Source: Stappia indica
GTDB lineage: Bacteria; Pseudomonadota; Alphaproteobacteria; Rhizobiales; Stappiaceae
Length of the DNA stretch: 64,000 bases
Direction of reading: 5' to 3'
Assembly: GCF_020177335.1 (NCBI RefSeq)
Contig: NZ_JAIVMG010000007.1
Span: 124,001-188,000, forward strand
Within the stretch, counting starts at the first letter, position 1; each line of letters starts with the position of its first letter. A program made the translations under genes and the position numbers. Of this stretch, positions 8,144-16,942 are shown piece after piece. The notes beneath the pieces were generated by a model. That model saw only the letters and a list, made by a program, of their open reading frames with translations, was not told the DNA's origin and did no database searches.

Positions 8144-8157
8144 CATGTCTGCATGTC
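8134..8157 (+). repeat. Three tandem copies of an 8-bp unit (tgcatgtc)
   Basis: The unit tgcatgtc is repeated exactly three times, extending the last bases of the left flanking repeat. The right copy at 9370 has a single unit, so this looks like local slippage in non-coding DNA. The remainder of 8014-8238 holds no supported gene. Confidence 0.8.
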
Positions 8158-8238
8158 TGCCCCCCTCACAACGAACCATCCGCTTTATCTTCGCTCCGAA
8201 GCCACCCCCGAAGAAGATGAAGAGAATGCGAAACGCCC

Positions 8239-8967
8239 TCAAACGGCGTCTTCAAGACGATCTAAAGGTGACTCATTCATAATTTTCCCATTAACAAACG
8301 TAAGCTCATCAAAATCAATTTTCATTATATCGCCGCACTTCACATGACGTTCAATCAAATCGATGGATTTATTTACGTCAGAGTATGATATTCCTTTTAG
8401 GACACGCCTATCGAGCTTATAATTCCACCAATTCAACCTTTTTATTCTCTCAATTACCCCTTCATCAAATCTGGTTTTTATCACTCTCGCTGGACTTCCA
8501 GCGACAATCGAAAATGAAGGGACATCGCGCACAACAGAACTATTGGCCGCGATGATTGCACCGTCCCCAATCTTCACACCTCTTTTGATAAAAGCCCTCG
8601 CACCAATCCAAACATCATTTCCAATAGTAGTGCGCAATGCGTTCGGCGCGTACGGCTCCGGAACCATGATATCCATGTAATCTTGCGAGTGCGCCATCGT
8701 GCCCGTATCACCAAAAACAAATGGATGGGTACTAAACCAGTCAACTGGATGCTCAAAAGGCGCAATAATAACATCATGAGCTATAGAGCAATATCTACCT
8801 ATATCAGAATTATAGCAAATTACATTTACATTTCCGTAGCTAAATGCACCAATCTTATTCAAAGAACCGCGAAAATTTATACTACTGATTATTGCAGGTC
8901 GCTCGACGCGTAAAGTCCCAGCACCCATTTTCAAAGGACGCTCTCTCAATGGGATATTTTCAATCAT
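8239..8967 (-). CDS. Hexapeptide-repeat acetyltransferase (CatB/XAT-like), probably acquired
   Basis: The protein (242 aa) belongs to the left-handed beta-helix acyltransferases. Hexapeptide repeats run from about residue 30 to 190, including IGNDVWIGARAFIKRGVKIG and the IVAGSPARVI ending typical of xenobiotic acetyltransferases (CatB, Vat) and of sugar O-acetyltransferases. An inserted loop near residues 65-100 (FEHPVDWFSTHPF) fits the XAT subgroup. The substrate is unknown: an antibiotic or a surface sugar. The start at 8967 has a strong aaggaggttgta. The gene is markedly AT-rich against its neighbours, lies beside a tRNA, and is bracketed by a direct repeat, so recent transfer is likely. 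Confidence 0.85.
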   Translation of the reverse strand: MIENIPLRERPLKMGAGTLRVERPAIISSINFRGSLNKIGAFSYGNVNVICYNSDIGRYCSIAHDVIIAPFEHPVDWFSTHPFVFGDTGTMAHSQDYMDIMVPEPYAPNALRTTIGNDVWIGARAFIKRGVKIGDGAIIAANSSVVRDVPSFSIVAGSPARVIKTRFDEGVIERIKRLNWWNYKLDRRVLKGISYSDVNKSIDLIERHVKCGDIMKIDFDELTFVNGKIMNESPLDRLEDAV

Positions 8968-9361
8968 TACAACCTCCTTAAAGTTGCAAACTTTAACAAC
9001 TTGAAGGACGTCGTCAACTTGAATATGTACCAATACACGAAAGTCCCGAGCGCACGTTTGCAGAAACCGCATCTGAGCCTCAGCAGACGTTTTACAGTCA
9101 GTCTCGCCTTCTCATATTCGATGTATAGACAGGGTTTTACAGCGCGGATCTCCCTCGACGAAGGACCCGCGCAGTAACAGCGTGGAAGGACAGTCGGGCC
9201 TGATGCCCAGATCATGCCTTCATTCGATCCCACCGACAGCGAATGCCGGCATCTGAGAAAATGCTACGATCTCCAACTCCGGTTTGCGGTCGAAGTCCTG
9301 CGTTATGCCTGATATCTATCGCTACAGCCCGTGCTTGGACACCCTCCCGGAAGGAAGACTG
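8968..9361. other. Intergenic stretch upstream of the acetyltransferase
   Basis: This ~390-bp stretch has intermediate base composition. An 88-codon minus-strand frame (9233-8967) ends in TAA overlapping the acetyltransferase ATG (TAATG), which could be translational coupling to a remnant gene. Its sequence resembles no family I recognise and its start region is weak. The right end carries the second copy of the direct repeat and the extensin-like ribosome site. Confidence 0.4.
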
Positions 9362-9377
9362 ATGCACCGCATGTCTG
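9335..9377 (+). repeat. Right copy of the diverged direct repeat
   Basis: This partner of 8101-8143 contains the ribosome-binding site and first five codons of the extensin-like gene. Together the two copies bracket about 1.2 kb holding the AT-rich acetyltransferase. Confidence 0.6.
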
Positions 9378-10090
9378 ACCGCGCCTCCGTATGGCGGATC
9401 GCCCGGCTGGCGGCGTTCATTGCCTTCTGCCTTGCGCTTGCTCCCCTCCCGCTTAGGGCTACGCCCGGACCGGTTCCGCTGCCGCCGGTCAAACCCGCCA
9501 TGGTCGCCGCCTCCTCGGCCGGCATCAGCCCGCCGAAAGCGCTCGCCCCCACGGAGCAAGGCTGCTTCGCGCGGCTCACGGCTCTTGGCGCCGCGTTTCG
9601 CCCCCTACCGCCGGTCGCCACGGCAAAAGGGTGCCGCATCGACACACCGGTCTCCCTGTCCCGCGTCGGCGACACCACCCTCTCACCGCCCGCCACCCTT
9701 GCTTGCGAAACCGCCCTGCGCTTCGCCGAGGTCTCGCGCGACATCTTCACGCCGTTGGTGCGGGATCTGAAGGGCCGGTCCATCGCGACGATCCATGTCG
9801 CCGCGTCCTATGCTTGCCGGGGCCGCAACCGGCGGCCGGGTGCCAAGCTCAGCGAACACGCCTTCGGACGCGCCATCGACGTGCGCGCGCTGACGCTGGA
9901 TGACGGTACGAGTTGGGCGGTGGAACCGCGCTCGCGCCTCAACCCGCGCTGGACCGCACGCCTGCAGCGGCGCTTGCGGGCCGGGGTCTGCGGCCCCTTC
10001 ACCACCGTCCTTGGACCGGGCTCGGACAAATACCACGACGACCATATTCATATGGATCTGGCGCGCCGGCGCAGCACCTATTGCAAGTAG
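9362..10090 (+). CDS. Extensin-like C-terminal domain protein (exported)
   Basis: The protein (242 aa) begins with a signal peptide (residues ~10-33, RIARLAAFIAFCLALAPLPLRA), then a Pro-rich stretch, then the extensin-like C-terminal domain of Rhizobiales. Conserved features are paired cysteines (GCFARL, KGCRI), SEHAFGRAIDV and the closing HDDHIHMDL, which look like metal ligands of a peptidase-like fold related to D-Ala-D-Ala carboxypeptidases. A periplasmic cell-wall role is likely but unproven. The start at 9362 is backed by ggaaggaagactg and leaves a clean signal sequence; a longer frame from 9284 is not supported. Confidence 0.85.
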   Translation: MHRMSDRASVWRIARLAAFIAFCLALAPLPLRATPGPVPLPPVKPAMVAASSAGISPPKALAPTEQGCFARLTALGAAFRPLPPVATAKGCRIDTPVSLSRVGDTTLSPPATLACETALRFAEVSRDIFTPLVRDLKGRSIATIHVAASYACRGRNRRPGAKLSEHAFGRAIDVRALTLDDGTSWAVEPRSRLNPRWTARLQRRLRAGVCGPFTTVLGPGSDKYHDDHIHMDLARRRSTYCK

Positions 10091-10235
10091 CGACTGATCT
10101 CCGTAATCCGCAGCCCCTCCCCGGAGCAACGATATTGCCTCGGACACCGGAAAGAGTAACGTGGCGACAAGGGGGCGACCGTGACGGCGAGGCGCTTCAA
10201 GTTCGCCATGGCCAGCCTCCTTGCGGCCTGGCCGC

Positions 10236-12095
10236 ATGACTGCCATCGACGCCTTCACCGGATCGCCCATGACCTCCCTGCTCGACTACCTTTTCGGTGC
10301 CGCCTCCTTTGTTCCGCATGGGGTGTGCCTGTTGTGGCGCCCGGATCTGGTCGCCATGCACGCGGTGTCCGACGCGCTGATCGCGCTGGCCTACTTTGCC
10401 ATACCGGTCGGTCTGTGGCGTTTCCTCAGGCGACGACGGGATCTGGACGAGGGGTCGCGCCGGGTCATCATGCTGTTCTCCCTGTTCATTTTCGCCTGCG
10501 GGGTGACGCATACGGCGGGCCTGGTCACCCTCTGGGTGCCGGCCTATGGCGCGCAGGGCCTCCTCAAGGCCGTCACCGCCGCGATCTCGATCTTCACCAT
10601 GGTTGTCTTCTGGAGGCAGATCCCTGCCTTGCTGGCATTGCCGACCCCGGCGCAACTGCGCAAGGCCAACGACCAACTGGCGAGAATCAACCGCGGGCTG
10701 GAGGAAACCATCGCCTACCGCCGCTTCGACCTGACCATCGCCGCCGACCGGATCAAGGACATTGCCGCCAGTGGCAATGTCACCGCCTTCGCTCAGAACA
10801 CACGCCTCGACTACATCTGGACCCACCATCCCTCGCCGGAAGGCGGGGCGCTGCCGGAGCACAGGACACCCACCGACCGCGAGCTGTTGCCCGAACCGCT
10901 TGCCGCCGCCGCCGATGCGGTCAAGCGCCGGGTTCTGGAAAGCGGGCGCAGCGAGATCGCCCGGCTTGGGCCGCTCCGGGAGGGGGGAGACGGCGAGCGG
11001 CGGGTCTGGAACCTGCGGGTGCGCCCCACCACCGATATGACCGGTGAACCGGACGGCGTTTTCTGCACCTTGCGGGATATCTCCCGCGAGAGTGCGCAGG
11101 AGGCCACCCTTGCCGACTGCAACAGCCGGCTGAAACAGTTGAAACACCGCTACGACCTGGCGCTGGAAAGCGCCCGCATCACCGTCTTCGAGCAGGACAC
11201 GGACCTGCGCTATCGCTATGTCCACAATACCCAGCGCGGGCACGCGCCCGACGACTATCTCGGCAAGACCGATGCGGAGTTGTTCAGCGAGGCCGATTGT
11301 TTCAACATTCTCCCCATCAAGACCAATGCCCTGCAGACCGGAGAGCGCCAGCGCATCGAACTCGACATCAACAGCGGCCTTGACCGCCGGACGATCCGCA
11401 TCACCATCGACCCTTGCCGGGACGCCGACGGCACCATCACGGGCATCATCGGCACCTCCGAGGATCTGACCTCACGCCGCAAGATGGAGGACCGGCTGCG
11501 CCTGACCATGCGCGAGCTGAACCACCTGTCCGAGACCATGCTGGCGACCGTCCGCTCGCTGGCGGAGCAAACCGCCGCCAGTACCGCAACGCTCGACGCC
11601 TTCATGCGCGGGTTTAGCGCACGGCTCAGGGCTCTGGCCGTCTCCCAGGAGCTTCTGGCCTCCCGATCCTGGTATGGAGCAGAGCTTGCCCAGTTGCTGC
11701 GCGCCCATCTCGGCGAGGTCCGCGATACGGCAAGACGGATGGTACGGATCGACGGCCCGCCGCTGCATGTCAACGCCGACACGGCGCAAGAACTCGGTCT
11801 GTTCTTTCACGACCTTCTCGCCCATGCGGTGCAGCATGGCAGCCTTTCCGTGGCAACCGGCTCGGTCGATGTGCACTGGGAGATTCGGGAGACCACCGTC
11901 TGCCTCACCTGGCAGGAGCGGAACGCACCGGAGCATCTCCAGGAACGGGACACACAGCCCCCCACCTGCTTCACCGCAGAGCTTTGGCGCCAACGGGTAA
12001 AGACCGCCCTTGCCGGCACAATCGCAGCGGCAAGCACCGCGAACGGCCTGTCTTGCACGATCACCTTCCCCACGGACAGGCTGGTCGGCGGATAG
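10236..12095 (+). CDS. Ethylene-receptor-like sensor: ETR1-type membrane domain, PAS region, degenerate HWE kinase
   Basis: The protein (619 aa) opens with three membrane helices (about 41-63, 77-100, 108-127). Every key ethylene/copper-site residue of plant ETR1 has a match in register: Asp46, Tyr53, Ile56, Pro57, Ile85, Cys88, His92 and Lys111 (ETR1 Asp25, Tyr32, Ile35, Pro36, Ile62, Cys65, His69, Lys91), within ALIALAYFAIP and CGVTH. Two PAS-like segments follow (about 145-290 and 300-405). The C-terminus resembles HWE histidine kinases: His430 in RELNH, His525, and W-x-E in LTWQE. The usual N-box TNA is replaced by AHA (His530 for Asn), and no glycine-rich box is visible. No response regulator is adjacent. 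The start is the ATG at 10236; 10269 is possible. Confidence 0.8.
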   Translation: MTAIDAFTGSPMTSLLDYLFGAASFVPHGVCLLWRPDLVAMHAVSDALIALAYFAIPVGLWRFLRRRRDLDEGSRRVIMLFSLFIFACGVTHTAGLVTLWVPAYGAQGLLKAVTAAISIFTMVVFWRQIPALLALPTPAQLRKANDQLARINRGLEETIAYRRFDLTIAADRIKDIAASGNVTAFAQNTRLDYIWTHHPSPEGGALPEHRTPTDRELLPEPLAAAADAVKRRVLESGRSEIARLGPLREGGDGERRVWNLRVRPTTDMTGEPDGVFCTLRDISRESAQEATLADCNSRLKQLKHRYDLALESARITVFEQDTDLRYRYVHNTQRGHAPDDYLGKTDAELFSEADCFNILPIKTNALQTGERQRIELDINSGLDRRTIRITIDPCRDADGTITGIIGTSEDLTSRRKMEDRLRLTMRELNHLSETMLATVRSLAEQTAASTATLDAFMRGFSARLRALAVSQELLASRSWYGAELAQLLRAHLGEVRDTARRMVRIDGPPLHVNADTAQELGLFFHDLLAHAVQHGSLSVATGSVDVHWEIRETTVCLTWQERNAPEHLQERDTQPPTCFTAELWRQRVKTALAGTIAAASTANGLSCTITFPTDRLVGG

Positions 12096-12251
12096 CGCCA
12101 GAACCCACCGGCACCGGCGCACGGCTGCGTATTGGCGGTTGATGCCGACAGCGGGCTCTATATGCTGCGGCGAACGTTGGCACCGTCGGCCCCTCGCCGA
12201 TTGTGCTGCGGCCTCATGAACACCCCCTCACCGCACGGGTTCCTTGCGCAG

Positions 12252-13178
12252 ATGTCCTCGATCCTCTCCATTTCCAACCTGTCCAAGACCTATGACAGTG
12301 GCTTCCAGGCCCTGAAGGCGGTCAATCTGGAGATTGAACGCGGCGAGCTGTTCGCCTTGCTCGGCCCCAATGGCGCCGGCAAGACCACCTTGATCAGCAT
12401 CATCTGCGGCATTGTCACCGCCTCGTCCGGCAAGGTAACCGTCGATGGCCATGACATCATCCGCGAGTTCCGCGCCGCCCGGTCGATGATCGGCCTCGTG
12501 CCGCAGGAGCTGACCACGGATGCATTCGAGACCGTCTGGGACACGGTCAATTTCAGCCGCGGCCTGTTCGGCAAGGGCAAGGACCCCGATCTGGTGGAAC
12601 GGGTCCTCAAGGATCTCAGCCTGTGGGACAAGAAGGACAACCGGCTGATGACGCTCTCCGGCGGCATGAAGCGCCGGGTGCTGATCGCCAAGGCGCTGGC
12701 CCACGAGCCACGCCTGTTGTTCCTCGACGAACCGACCGCCGGGGTCGATGTGGAGTTGCGCCGTGACATGTGGCGCGTGGTCCGGCGGCTGCAGGAAACC
12801 GGGGTGACGATCATCCTCACCACCCATTACATCGAAGAGGCGGAGGACCTTGCCGATCGGGTCGGCGTGATCAACAAGGGCGAGATCATCCTGGTGGAGA
12901 ACAAGGCCGAGCTGATGCACAAGCTGGGCCGCAAGCAACTGACCCTGCATCTGGCCGAGCCGATCGCCGCGATCCCCGATGCCCTGGCCGAACACCAGCT
13001 TGAGCTTCAATCAGGCGGCGAAGCCCTCGTCTACACCTATGACACACGGGGCGAGCGCACCGGCATCACCGCGCTTTTGCAGGACATTCACGCGGCCGGC
13101 ATCCGCTTCCGCGATCTCAACACCAAACAGAGTTCGCTCGAAGAGATTTTCGTCGATCTCGTGAAGGCTCCGTCATGA
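12252..13178 (+). CDS. ABC transporter ATP-binding protein (YadG-like)
   Basis: The protein (308 aa) is the ATPase of an ABC-2 type exporter. Walker A is GPNGAGKTT (about residues 40-48), the signature is LSGGMKRR, Walker B is [12 protein letters not shown], and the switch histidine is in [15 protein letters not shown]. The C-terminal ~70 residues form the accessory domain common to drug and polysaccharide exporters. The start ATG at 12252 matches family N-termini ([14 protein letters not shown]). The stop overlaps the permease start (ATGA), so the two are translationally coupled. Confidence 0.93.
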   Translation: MSSILSISNLSKTYDSGFQALKAVNLEIERGELFALLGPNGAGKTTLISIICGIVTASSGKVTVDGHDIIREFRAARSMIGLVPQELTTDAFETVWDTVNFSRGLFGKGKDPDLVERVLKDLSLWDKKDNRLMTLSGGMKRRVLIAKALAHEPRLLFLDEPTAGVDVELRRDMWRVVRRLQETGVTIILTTHYIEEAEDLADRVGVINKGEIILVENKAELMHKLGRKQLTLHLAEPIAAIPDALAEHQLELQSGGEALVYTYDTRGERTGITALLQDIHAAGIRFRDLNTKQSSLEEIFVDLVKAPS

Positions 13179-13936
13179 ACCTTTATGCCATCAACGCCAT
13201 CTACCGTTTCGAGATGGCCCGCACCGGCCGCACCCTGTTCCAGAGCATCATCTCGCCGGTGATCTCCACATCGCTCTATTTCGTCGTCTTCGGCGCGGCC
13301 ATCGGCTCGCGCATCAGCGAGGTCGACGGGGTCAGCTACGGCGCCTTCATCGTGCCGGGGCTGATCATGCTGTCGCTGCTGACCCAGAGCCTGTCGAACG
13401 CCTCCTTCGGCATCTATTTCCCGCGCTTCACCGGCACCATCTACGAGGTGCTGTCCGCGCCGGTCTCCTATCTGGAAATCGTCATCGCCTATGTGGGCGC
13501 GGCGGCAACCAAATCGATCATCGTCGGGCTGATCATCCTGGCCACCGCCGGGCTGTTCGTGCCGCTGGAAATCCAGCATCCGGGCTGGATGCTGCTGTTC
13601 CTGGTGCTGACCTCGGTCACCTTCGCCCTGTTCGGCTTCATCATCGGCATCTGGGCCGGAAACTTCGAACAGCTGCAACTGGTGCCGCTCCTGATCGTCA
13701 CCCCGCTCGCCTTCCTGGGCGGCAGCTTCTATTCGATTTCCATGCTGCCCCCGGCGTGGCAGACGGTGACCCTGTTCAATCCGGTGGTCTATCTGATCAG
13801 CGGTTTTCGCTGGAGCTTCTATGGCATGGCGGATGTGGGCGTCGGCGTCAGCCTGGCCATGACGCTGCTGTTCCTCGCCATTTGCATCGCCATCATCGCC
13901 TGGATCTTCAAGACCGGTTACCGGCTGAAATCCTGA
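13175..13936 (+). CDS. ABC-2 type transporter permease (YadH-like)
   Basis: The protein (253 aa) has six predicted membrane helices of the ABC2_membrane family, including the conserved stretch [31 protein letters not shown]. With the overlapping ATPase gene it forms a complete two-gene exporter; the cargo cannot be inferred. It converges on thyA. Confidence 0.92.
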   Translation: MNLYAINAIYRFEMARTGRTLFQSIISPVISTSLYFVVFGAAIGSRISEVDGVSYGAFIVPGLIMLSLLTQSLSNASFGIYFPRFTGTIYEVLSAPVSYLEIVIAYVGAAATKSIIVGLIILATAGLFVPLEIQHPGWMLLFLVLTSVTFALFGFIIGIWAGNFEQLQLVPLLIVTPLAFLGGSFYSISMLPPAWQTVTLFNPVVYLISGFRWSFYGMADVGVGVSLAMTLLFLAICIAIIAWIFKTGYRLKS

Positions 13937-13973
13937 CGAAAATCAAGCGCTCCCGCCGACCCGGCGACTGACC

Positions 13974-13990
13974 GGCGGCGGGGCGCCGCC
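13974..13990. terminator. GC-rich hairpin between the permease gene and thyA
   Basis: GGCGGCG and CGCCGCC pair around a 3-nt loop in the convergent gap. No strong T-run is present, so the terminator call is tentative. Confidence 0.4.
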
Positions 13991-13993
13991 GCC

Positions 13994-14788
13994 TCACACC
14001 GCGATCGGCGCGCTGATATGCGGATGCGGATCGTAGCCTTCGAGGGTGAAATCCTCGAAGCGGAAGGCGAACAGATCCGTCACATCCGGATTGAGCACCA
14101 TTTTCGGCAGGGGCCGGGGATCGCGTGCCACTTGTGTGCGCGCCTGATCCAGATGGTTGAGGTAAAGGTGCGCATCGCCCAGGCTGTGCACGAAATCGCC
14201 CGGCTCATAGCCGGTGACCTGCGCCACCATCATGGTCAGGAGAGCATAAGAAGCGATGTTGAACGGCACGCCGAGAAACACATCCGCCGAGCGCTGGTAA
14301 AGCTGGCAGGACAGGCGCCCGTCGGCGATGTGGAACTGAAACAGCGCGTGACAGGGCGGCAACGCCATCTCATCGACCAGCGCCGGGTTCCAGGCAGAAA
14401 CGATCAGCCGGCGGCTGTCCGGATTGCGGCGGATCTGCTCAAGCAGATTGGCGATCTGGTCGATGCTCTCGCCGCCCGAGGCCGGCCAGGAGCGCCACTG
14501 ATAGCCGTAGACCGGGCCGAGATCGCCATTTTCATCGGCCCAGTCGTCCCAGATCCGCACCCCGTTTTCCTTGAGATAGCGGATGTTGGTGTCGCCGGCG
14601 AGAAACCACAGAAGCTCGTGAATGATCGACTTCAGATGCAGTTTCTTGGTGGTGACGAGCGGAAACCCCTTCGACAGGTCGAACCGCATCTGATGGCCGA
14701 ACACGGACCGGGTGCCGGTGCCTGTCCGGTCGCTTTTTTCGCTGCCCTCATCGAGGATCCGCTGCATCAGATCGAGATATTGCTGCAC
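13994..14788 (-). CDS. thyA: Thymidylate synthase
   Basis: The protein (264 aa) methylates dUMP to dTMP using methylene-tetrahydrofolate. The N-terminal [11 protein letters not shown] loop binds phosphate. The active-site cysteine is in [10 protein letters not shown], and the [17 protein letters not shown] motif and the C-terminal [18 protein letters not shown] are canonical. Length equals the family norm. No dihydrofolate reductase gene is adjacent on the side visible here. Confidence 0.97.
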   Translation of the reverse strand: MQQYLDLMQRILDEGSEKSDRTGTGTRSVFGHQMRFDLSKGFPLVTTKKLHLKSIIHELLWFLAGDTNIRYLKENGVRIWDDWADENGDLGPVYGYQWRSWPASGGESIDQIANLLEQIRRNPDSRRLIVSAWNPALVDEMALPPCHALFQFHIADGRLSCQLYQRSADVFLGVPFNIASYALLTMMVAQVTGYEPGDFVHSLGDAHLYLNHLDQARTQVARDPRPLPKMVLNPDVTDLFAFRFEDFTLEGYDPHPHISAPIAV

Positions 14789-14883
14789 GGGATATCGCCA
14801 CGCCTTGATTGATCGACTCGTTGCGCGATGGTGACCCGCCGGCCCGCATCAGGCAAGCAGCGCCATGTGCCAAACCGGCGTTT

Positions 14884-15402
14884 TCAACGATCTGCCCCGC
14901 CGCGCGCCCACTCCACCAATCCCGGCCAATTCTCCTCCGACTTGACGATGAAGCCGGGAATATCCTTGCGCCAGCGGATCTGAACCGCCCGGTCGTAGTT
15001 GAGATAAAGCCGTCCCTCGACGATATCCCAATAGGCCGGATCGCCCTTGGCCAGGTTCCCTTGCGCCACGGCCCAGGCACAATAGCCGCCATAGGCCGGC
15101 GCATAGGCTTGCGGATCGGCCAGAAACCGGTCCCGGTTTTCCGCATTGGCGAAATACCAGCTCGCGCCGCGATAGGAGGTGGCGATCTCCGGCGACCCTG
15201 GCCTTGGCCCGCCATCGGTGAAGTAGGAGACCGGATCGTAGCCACCCACCGCCACCCCGTCGATGATCCCGGTGAACACCGGCCCGGTATCGGCTGAGCC
15301 GCCAAGGCCGAACCAGCCCCGCCCCGTGAACGCCGCCAGACTCGCCAGAAGAACGAAACCGCCCGCGCCGATCAGCACCCCGCGCCGTGTCCGCTGCCGC
15401 AT
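14884..15402 (-). CDS. Exported YHS-domain protein
   Basis: The protein (172 aa) starts with a twin-arginine-like signal (TRRGVLIGAGG, hydrophobic stretch to about residue 26). It continues with a YHS domain: VGGYDPVSYF, WYFANAENRDRF, YAPAYGGYCAWAVAQG and LYLNYD. YHS domains are cysteine-containing metal-associated modules; a periplasmic metal or redox role is plausible but not shown. The start at 15402 is preceded by aagggaaagggagcagc; a longer frame from 15465 lacks this signal. Confidence 0.8.
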   Translation of the reverse strand: MRQRTRRGVLIGAGGFVLLASLAAFTGRGWFGLGGSADTGPVFTGIIDGVAVGGYDPVSYFTDGGPRPGSPEIATSYRGASWYFANAENRDRFLADPQAYAPAYGGYCAWAVAQGNLAKGDPAYWDIVEGRLYLNYDRAVQIRWRKDIPGFIVKSEENWPGLVEWARGGADR

Positions 15403-15551
15403 GCTGCTCCCTTTCCCTTCCCCGGCCCCTGCACTCGCCGTCACCATAGCGCCGGCAACCGACATCGCCCAATGACGTCAAGTCACAAGGCCGGCACCCC
15501 TGGTGATGGAAATTCGTCACTCCGCCCCTTTTCTCCGCCCCGACAAGTCCT

Positions 15552-15557
15552 TATATT
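15552..15557 (+). promoter_or_regulatory. Likely -10 element of ssrA
   Basis: TATATT lies immediately before the permuted tmRNA gene. Seventeen bases upstream is only a weak -35 (TTTTCT), so the promoter call rests mainly on the -10 and its position. Confidence 0.4.
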
Positions 15558-15561
15558 GCGT

Positions 15562-15920
15562 GGTGCCGGTGCAAGCTGGCTATGACGATAAACGAGTTAC
15601 GTAATAAGCCTATCGGACCCGGGGGCGGTACCCGGCGCCTCCACCAAAGCCCGTCGTGTCATGGCGTGTCGCCTGGGCGCATTGCCAGGGCGGACAGCCC
15701 GGAACGGCGGGTTTTGGCGGGGGCGAAATAGGATCGACGAGGGTGTAAAGGTAATTTCTTCGTTCGGCATGGTACCGCCGTTATCGGGCCGAATCAGTAG
15801 TTGCAAATGACAACTCTGCTATGGACAACGCTGTCGCCGCGTAATGCGGTGCCGGTAGTCCTTTAAGTCCTGTTGGTTAGCCCCTTCAGGCGGGGTCCGG
15901 AGGCACCTGGCAACAGAAGC
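15562..15920 (+). ncRNA. ssrA: Two-piece, circularly permuted tmRNA
   Basis: The acceptor piece comes first and ends CGCCTCC-A-CCA at 15636-15646. An intervening segment follows. The coding piece starts with GGGGGCG at 15719, whose bases pair with CGCCTCC and give the G3-U pair that alanyl-tRNA synthetase reads. It continues with the conserved GGATCGACGAGGG. The tag frame at 15803-15844 encodes ANDNSAMDNAVAA and stops with TAA. This order is the permuted arrangement known from alphaproteobacteria; the transcript is cut into two RNAs. The outer ends given are approximate. tmRNA rescues stalled ribosomes with SmpB. Confidence 0.93.
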
Positions 15921-16112
15921 CTCCACTTCTTTCCTCCAGAGTGCCGGACCGGTGAAATCCATGAAAATTCAGGAACTTCACCTACAATCACACTGAGGTC
16001 GCCGGCGCGCCAACCCGGAAGACCGGCAAAGGCGTGATCGAAGCCTTTTCATTTGCCCCTTGTCGCGCCATGTTTGGCGAAACACCGACTCAACCCCCGG
16101 CAGTTGCGAGCG

Positions 16113-16703
16113 ATGGCCGAAGATCTCATCCGATACGATATCGTCATTCAGGACGCGCTGCGCGGCGCCGTCCGGAAGATCCTCACCGAGGTCGCCCGGA
16201 TCGGCTTGCCCGGCGAGCACCATTTCTACATTGCCTTCGATACCAATGCCCCGGGCGTGCGGATCTCCTCGCGCCTGCACGAACGGTACCCGAAGGAAAT
16301 GACAGTGGTGCTTCAGCATCAGTTCTGGGACCTCAACGTCACCGAACACGCCTTTGAAGTGGGCCTGTCCTTCGGTGGCATTCCAGAAAAGCTGTTCGTG
16401 CCATTCTCCTCGATCAAGGGCTTCTTCGACCCTTCCGTGCAGTTCGCGCTGGAATTCGAGCCCGGCAAGACCGCCGAGGAGCTGCCCGAGGATCTGGTCG
16501 ATGCGGCCCGCGCCCAGGCTCGCGCGGAGGCGACCCTGACCGAGGTCGAGCAAGCGACGAGCAAGGACGACGAGGCCGGCGCACCGGCCGCAGCTCCGGC
16601 TGCCAAGGCCACCGAGGCAGAGGACGCGGACGAAAACGCGGAGAAAACCGACACCAGCGGCGCCGATGTGGTCTCGCTCGACGCCTTCCGCAAGAAGACC
16701 TGA
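16113..16703 (+). CDS. sspB: SspB-alpha adaptor for ClpXP degradation of ssrA-tagged proteins
   Basis: The protein (196 aa) has the SspB fold in residues 1-125 (MAEDLIRYDIVIQDALRGAV..., FYIAFDT, HQFWDLNV, FVPFSSIKGFFDPSVQFALEFE). It then has an Ala/Glu-rich disordered linker and a C-terminal ClpX-docking peptide VVSLDAFRKK, the alpha-class XB motif. It delivers tmRNA-tagged proteins to ClpXP. It lies next to ssrA, so tag and tag-adaptor are neighbours. The start ATG at 16113 matches family N-termini; a longer frame from 16053 does not. Confidence 0.93.
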   Translation: MAEDLIRYDIVIQDALRGAVRKILTEVARIGLPGEHHFYIAFDTNAPGVRISSRLHERYPKEMTVVLQHQFWDLNVTEHAFEVGLSFGGIPEKLFVPFSSIKGFFDPSVQFALEFEPGKTAEELPEDLVDAARAQARAEATLTEVEQATSKDDEAGAPAAAPAAKATEAEDADENAEKTDTSGADVVSLDAFRKKT

Positions 16704-16730
16704 CCCACCGGGTTGGCAAGGAGCGGCGGG

Positions 16731-16931
16731 ATGACAGGGGACATTGTCAATCTGCGGCAGGCTCGCAAGACCCGTAAGCGGGCGGAGAAAACCGCGAAGG
16801 CTGCGGAAAACCGCACCCGCTTCGGGCGCACCAGGGCCGAACGTGCCCGCGATGCTCTGGAAGAGAGCCGGGCAACCGTCCGGCTCGACGGGCTGCGCCG
16901 CGAGCGCCCGGACGCACCGGACGAGGTTTGA
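16731..16931 (+). CDS. DUF4169 family small protein
   Basis: The protein (66 aa) is highly basic and predicted helical. It begins MTGDIVNLRQARKTRKRAEK and continues with AENRTRFGRTRAERARD, matching DUF4169 of Rhizobiales. Function is unknown. The start at 16731 follows aaggagcggcggg. It sits 27 bp after sspB and its stop is followed at once by the next gene, so the three are probably one operon. Confidence 0.8.
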   Translation: MTGDIVNLRQARKTRKRAEKTAKAAENRTRFGRTRAERARDALEESRATVRLDGLRRERPDAPDEV

Positions 16932-16942
16932 CGGCACGGCCC

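Noticed and set aside
7938-9377. Possible site-specific integration at the tRNA-Lys 3' end.
   Set aside because: I find no second copy of the tRNA 3' end within the window and no integrase. The flanking repeat that does exist belongs to the extensin-like gene start instead.
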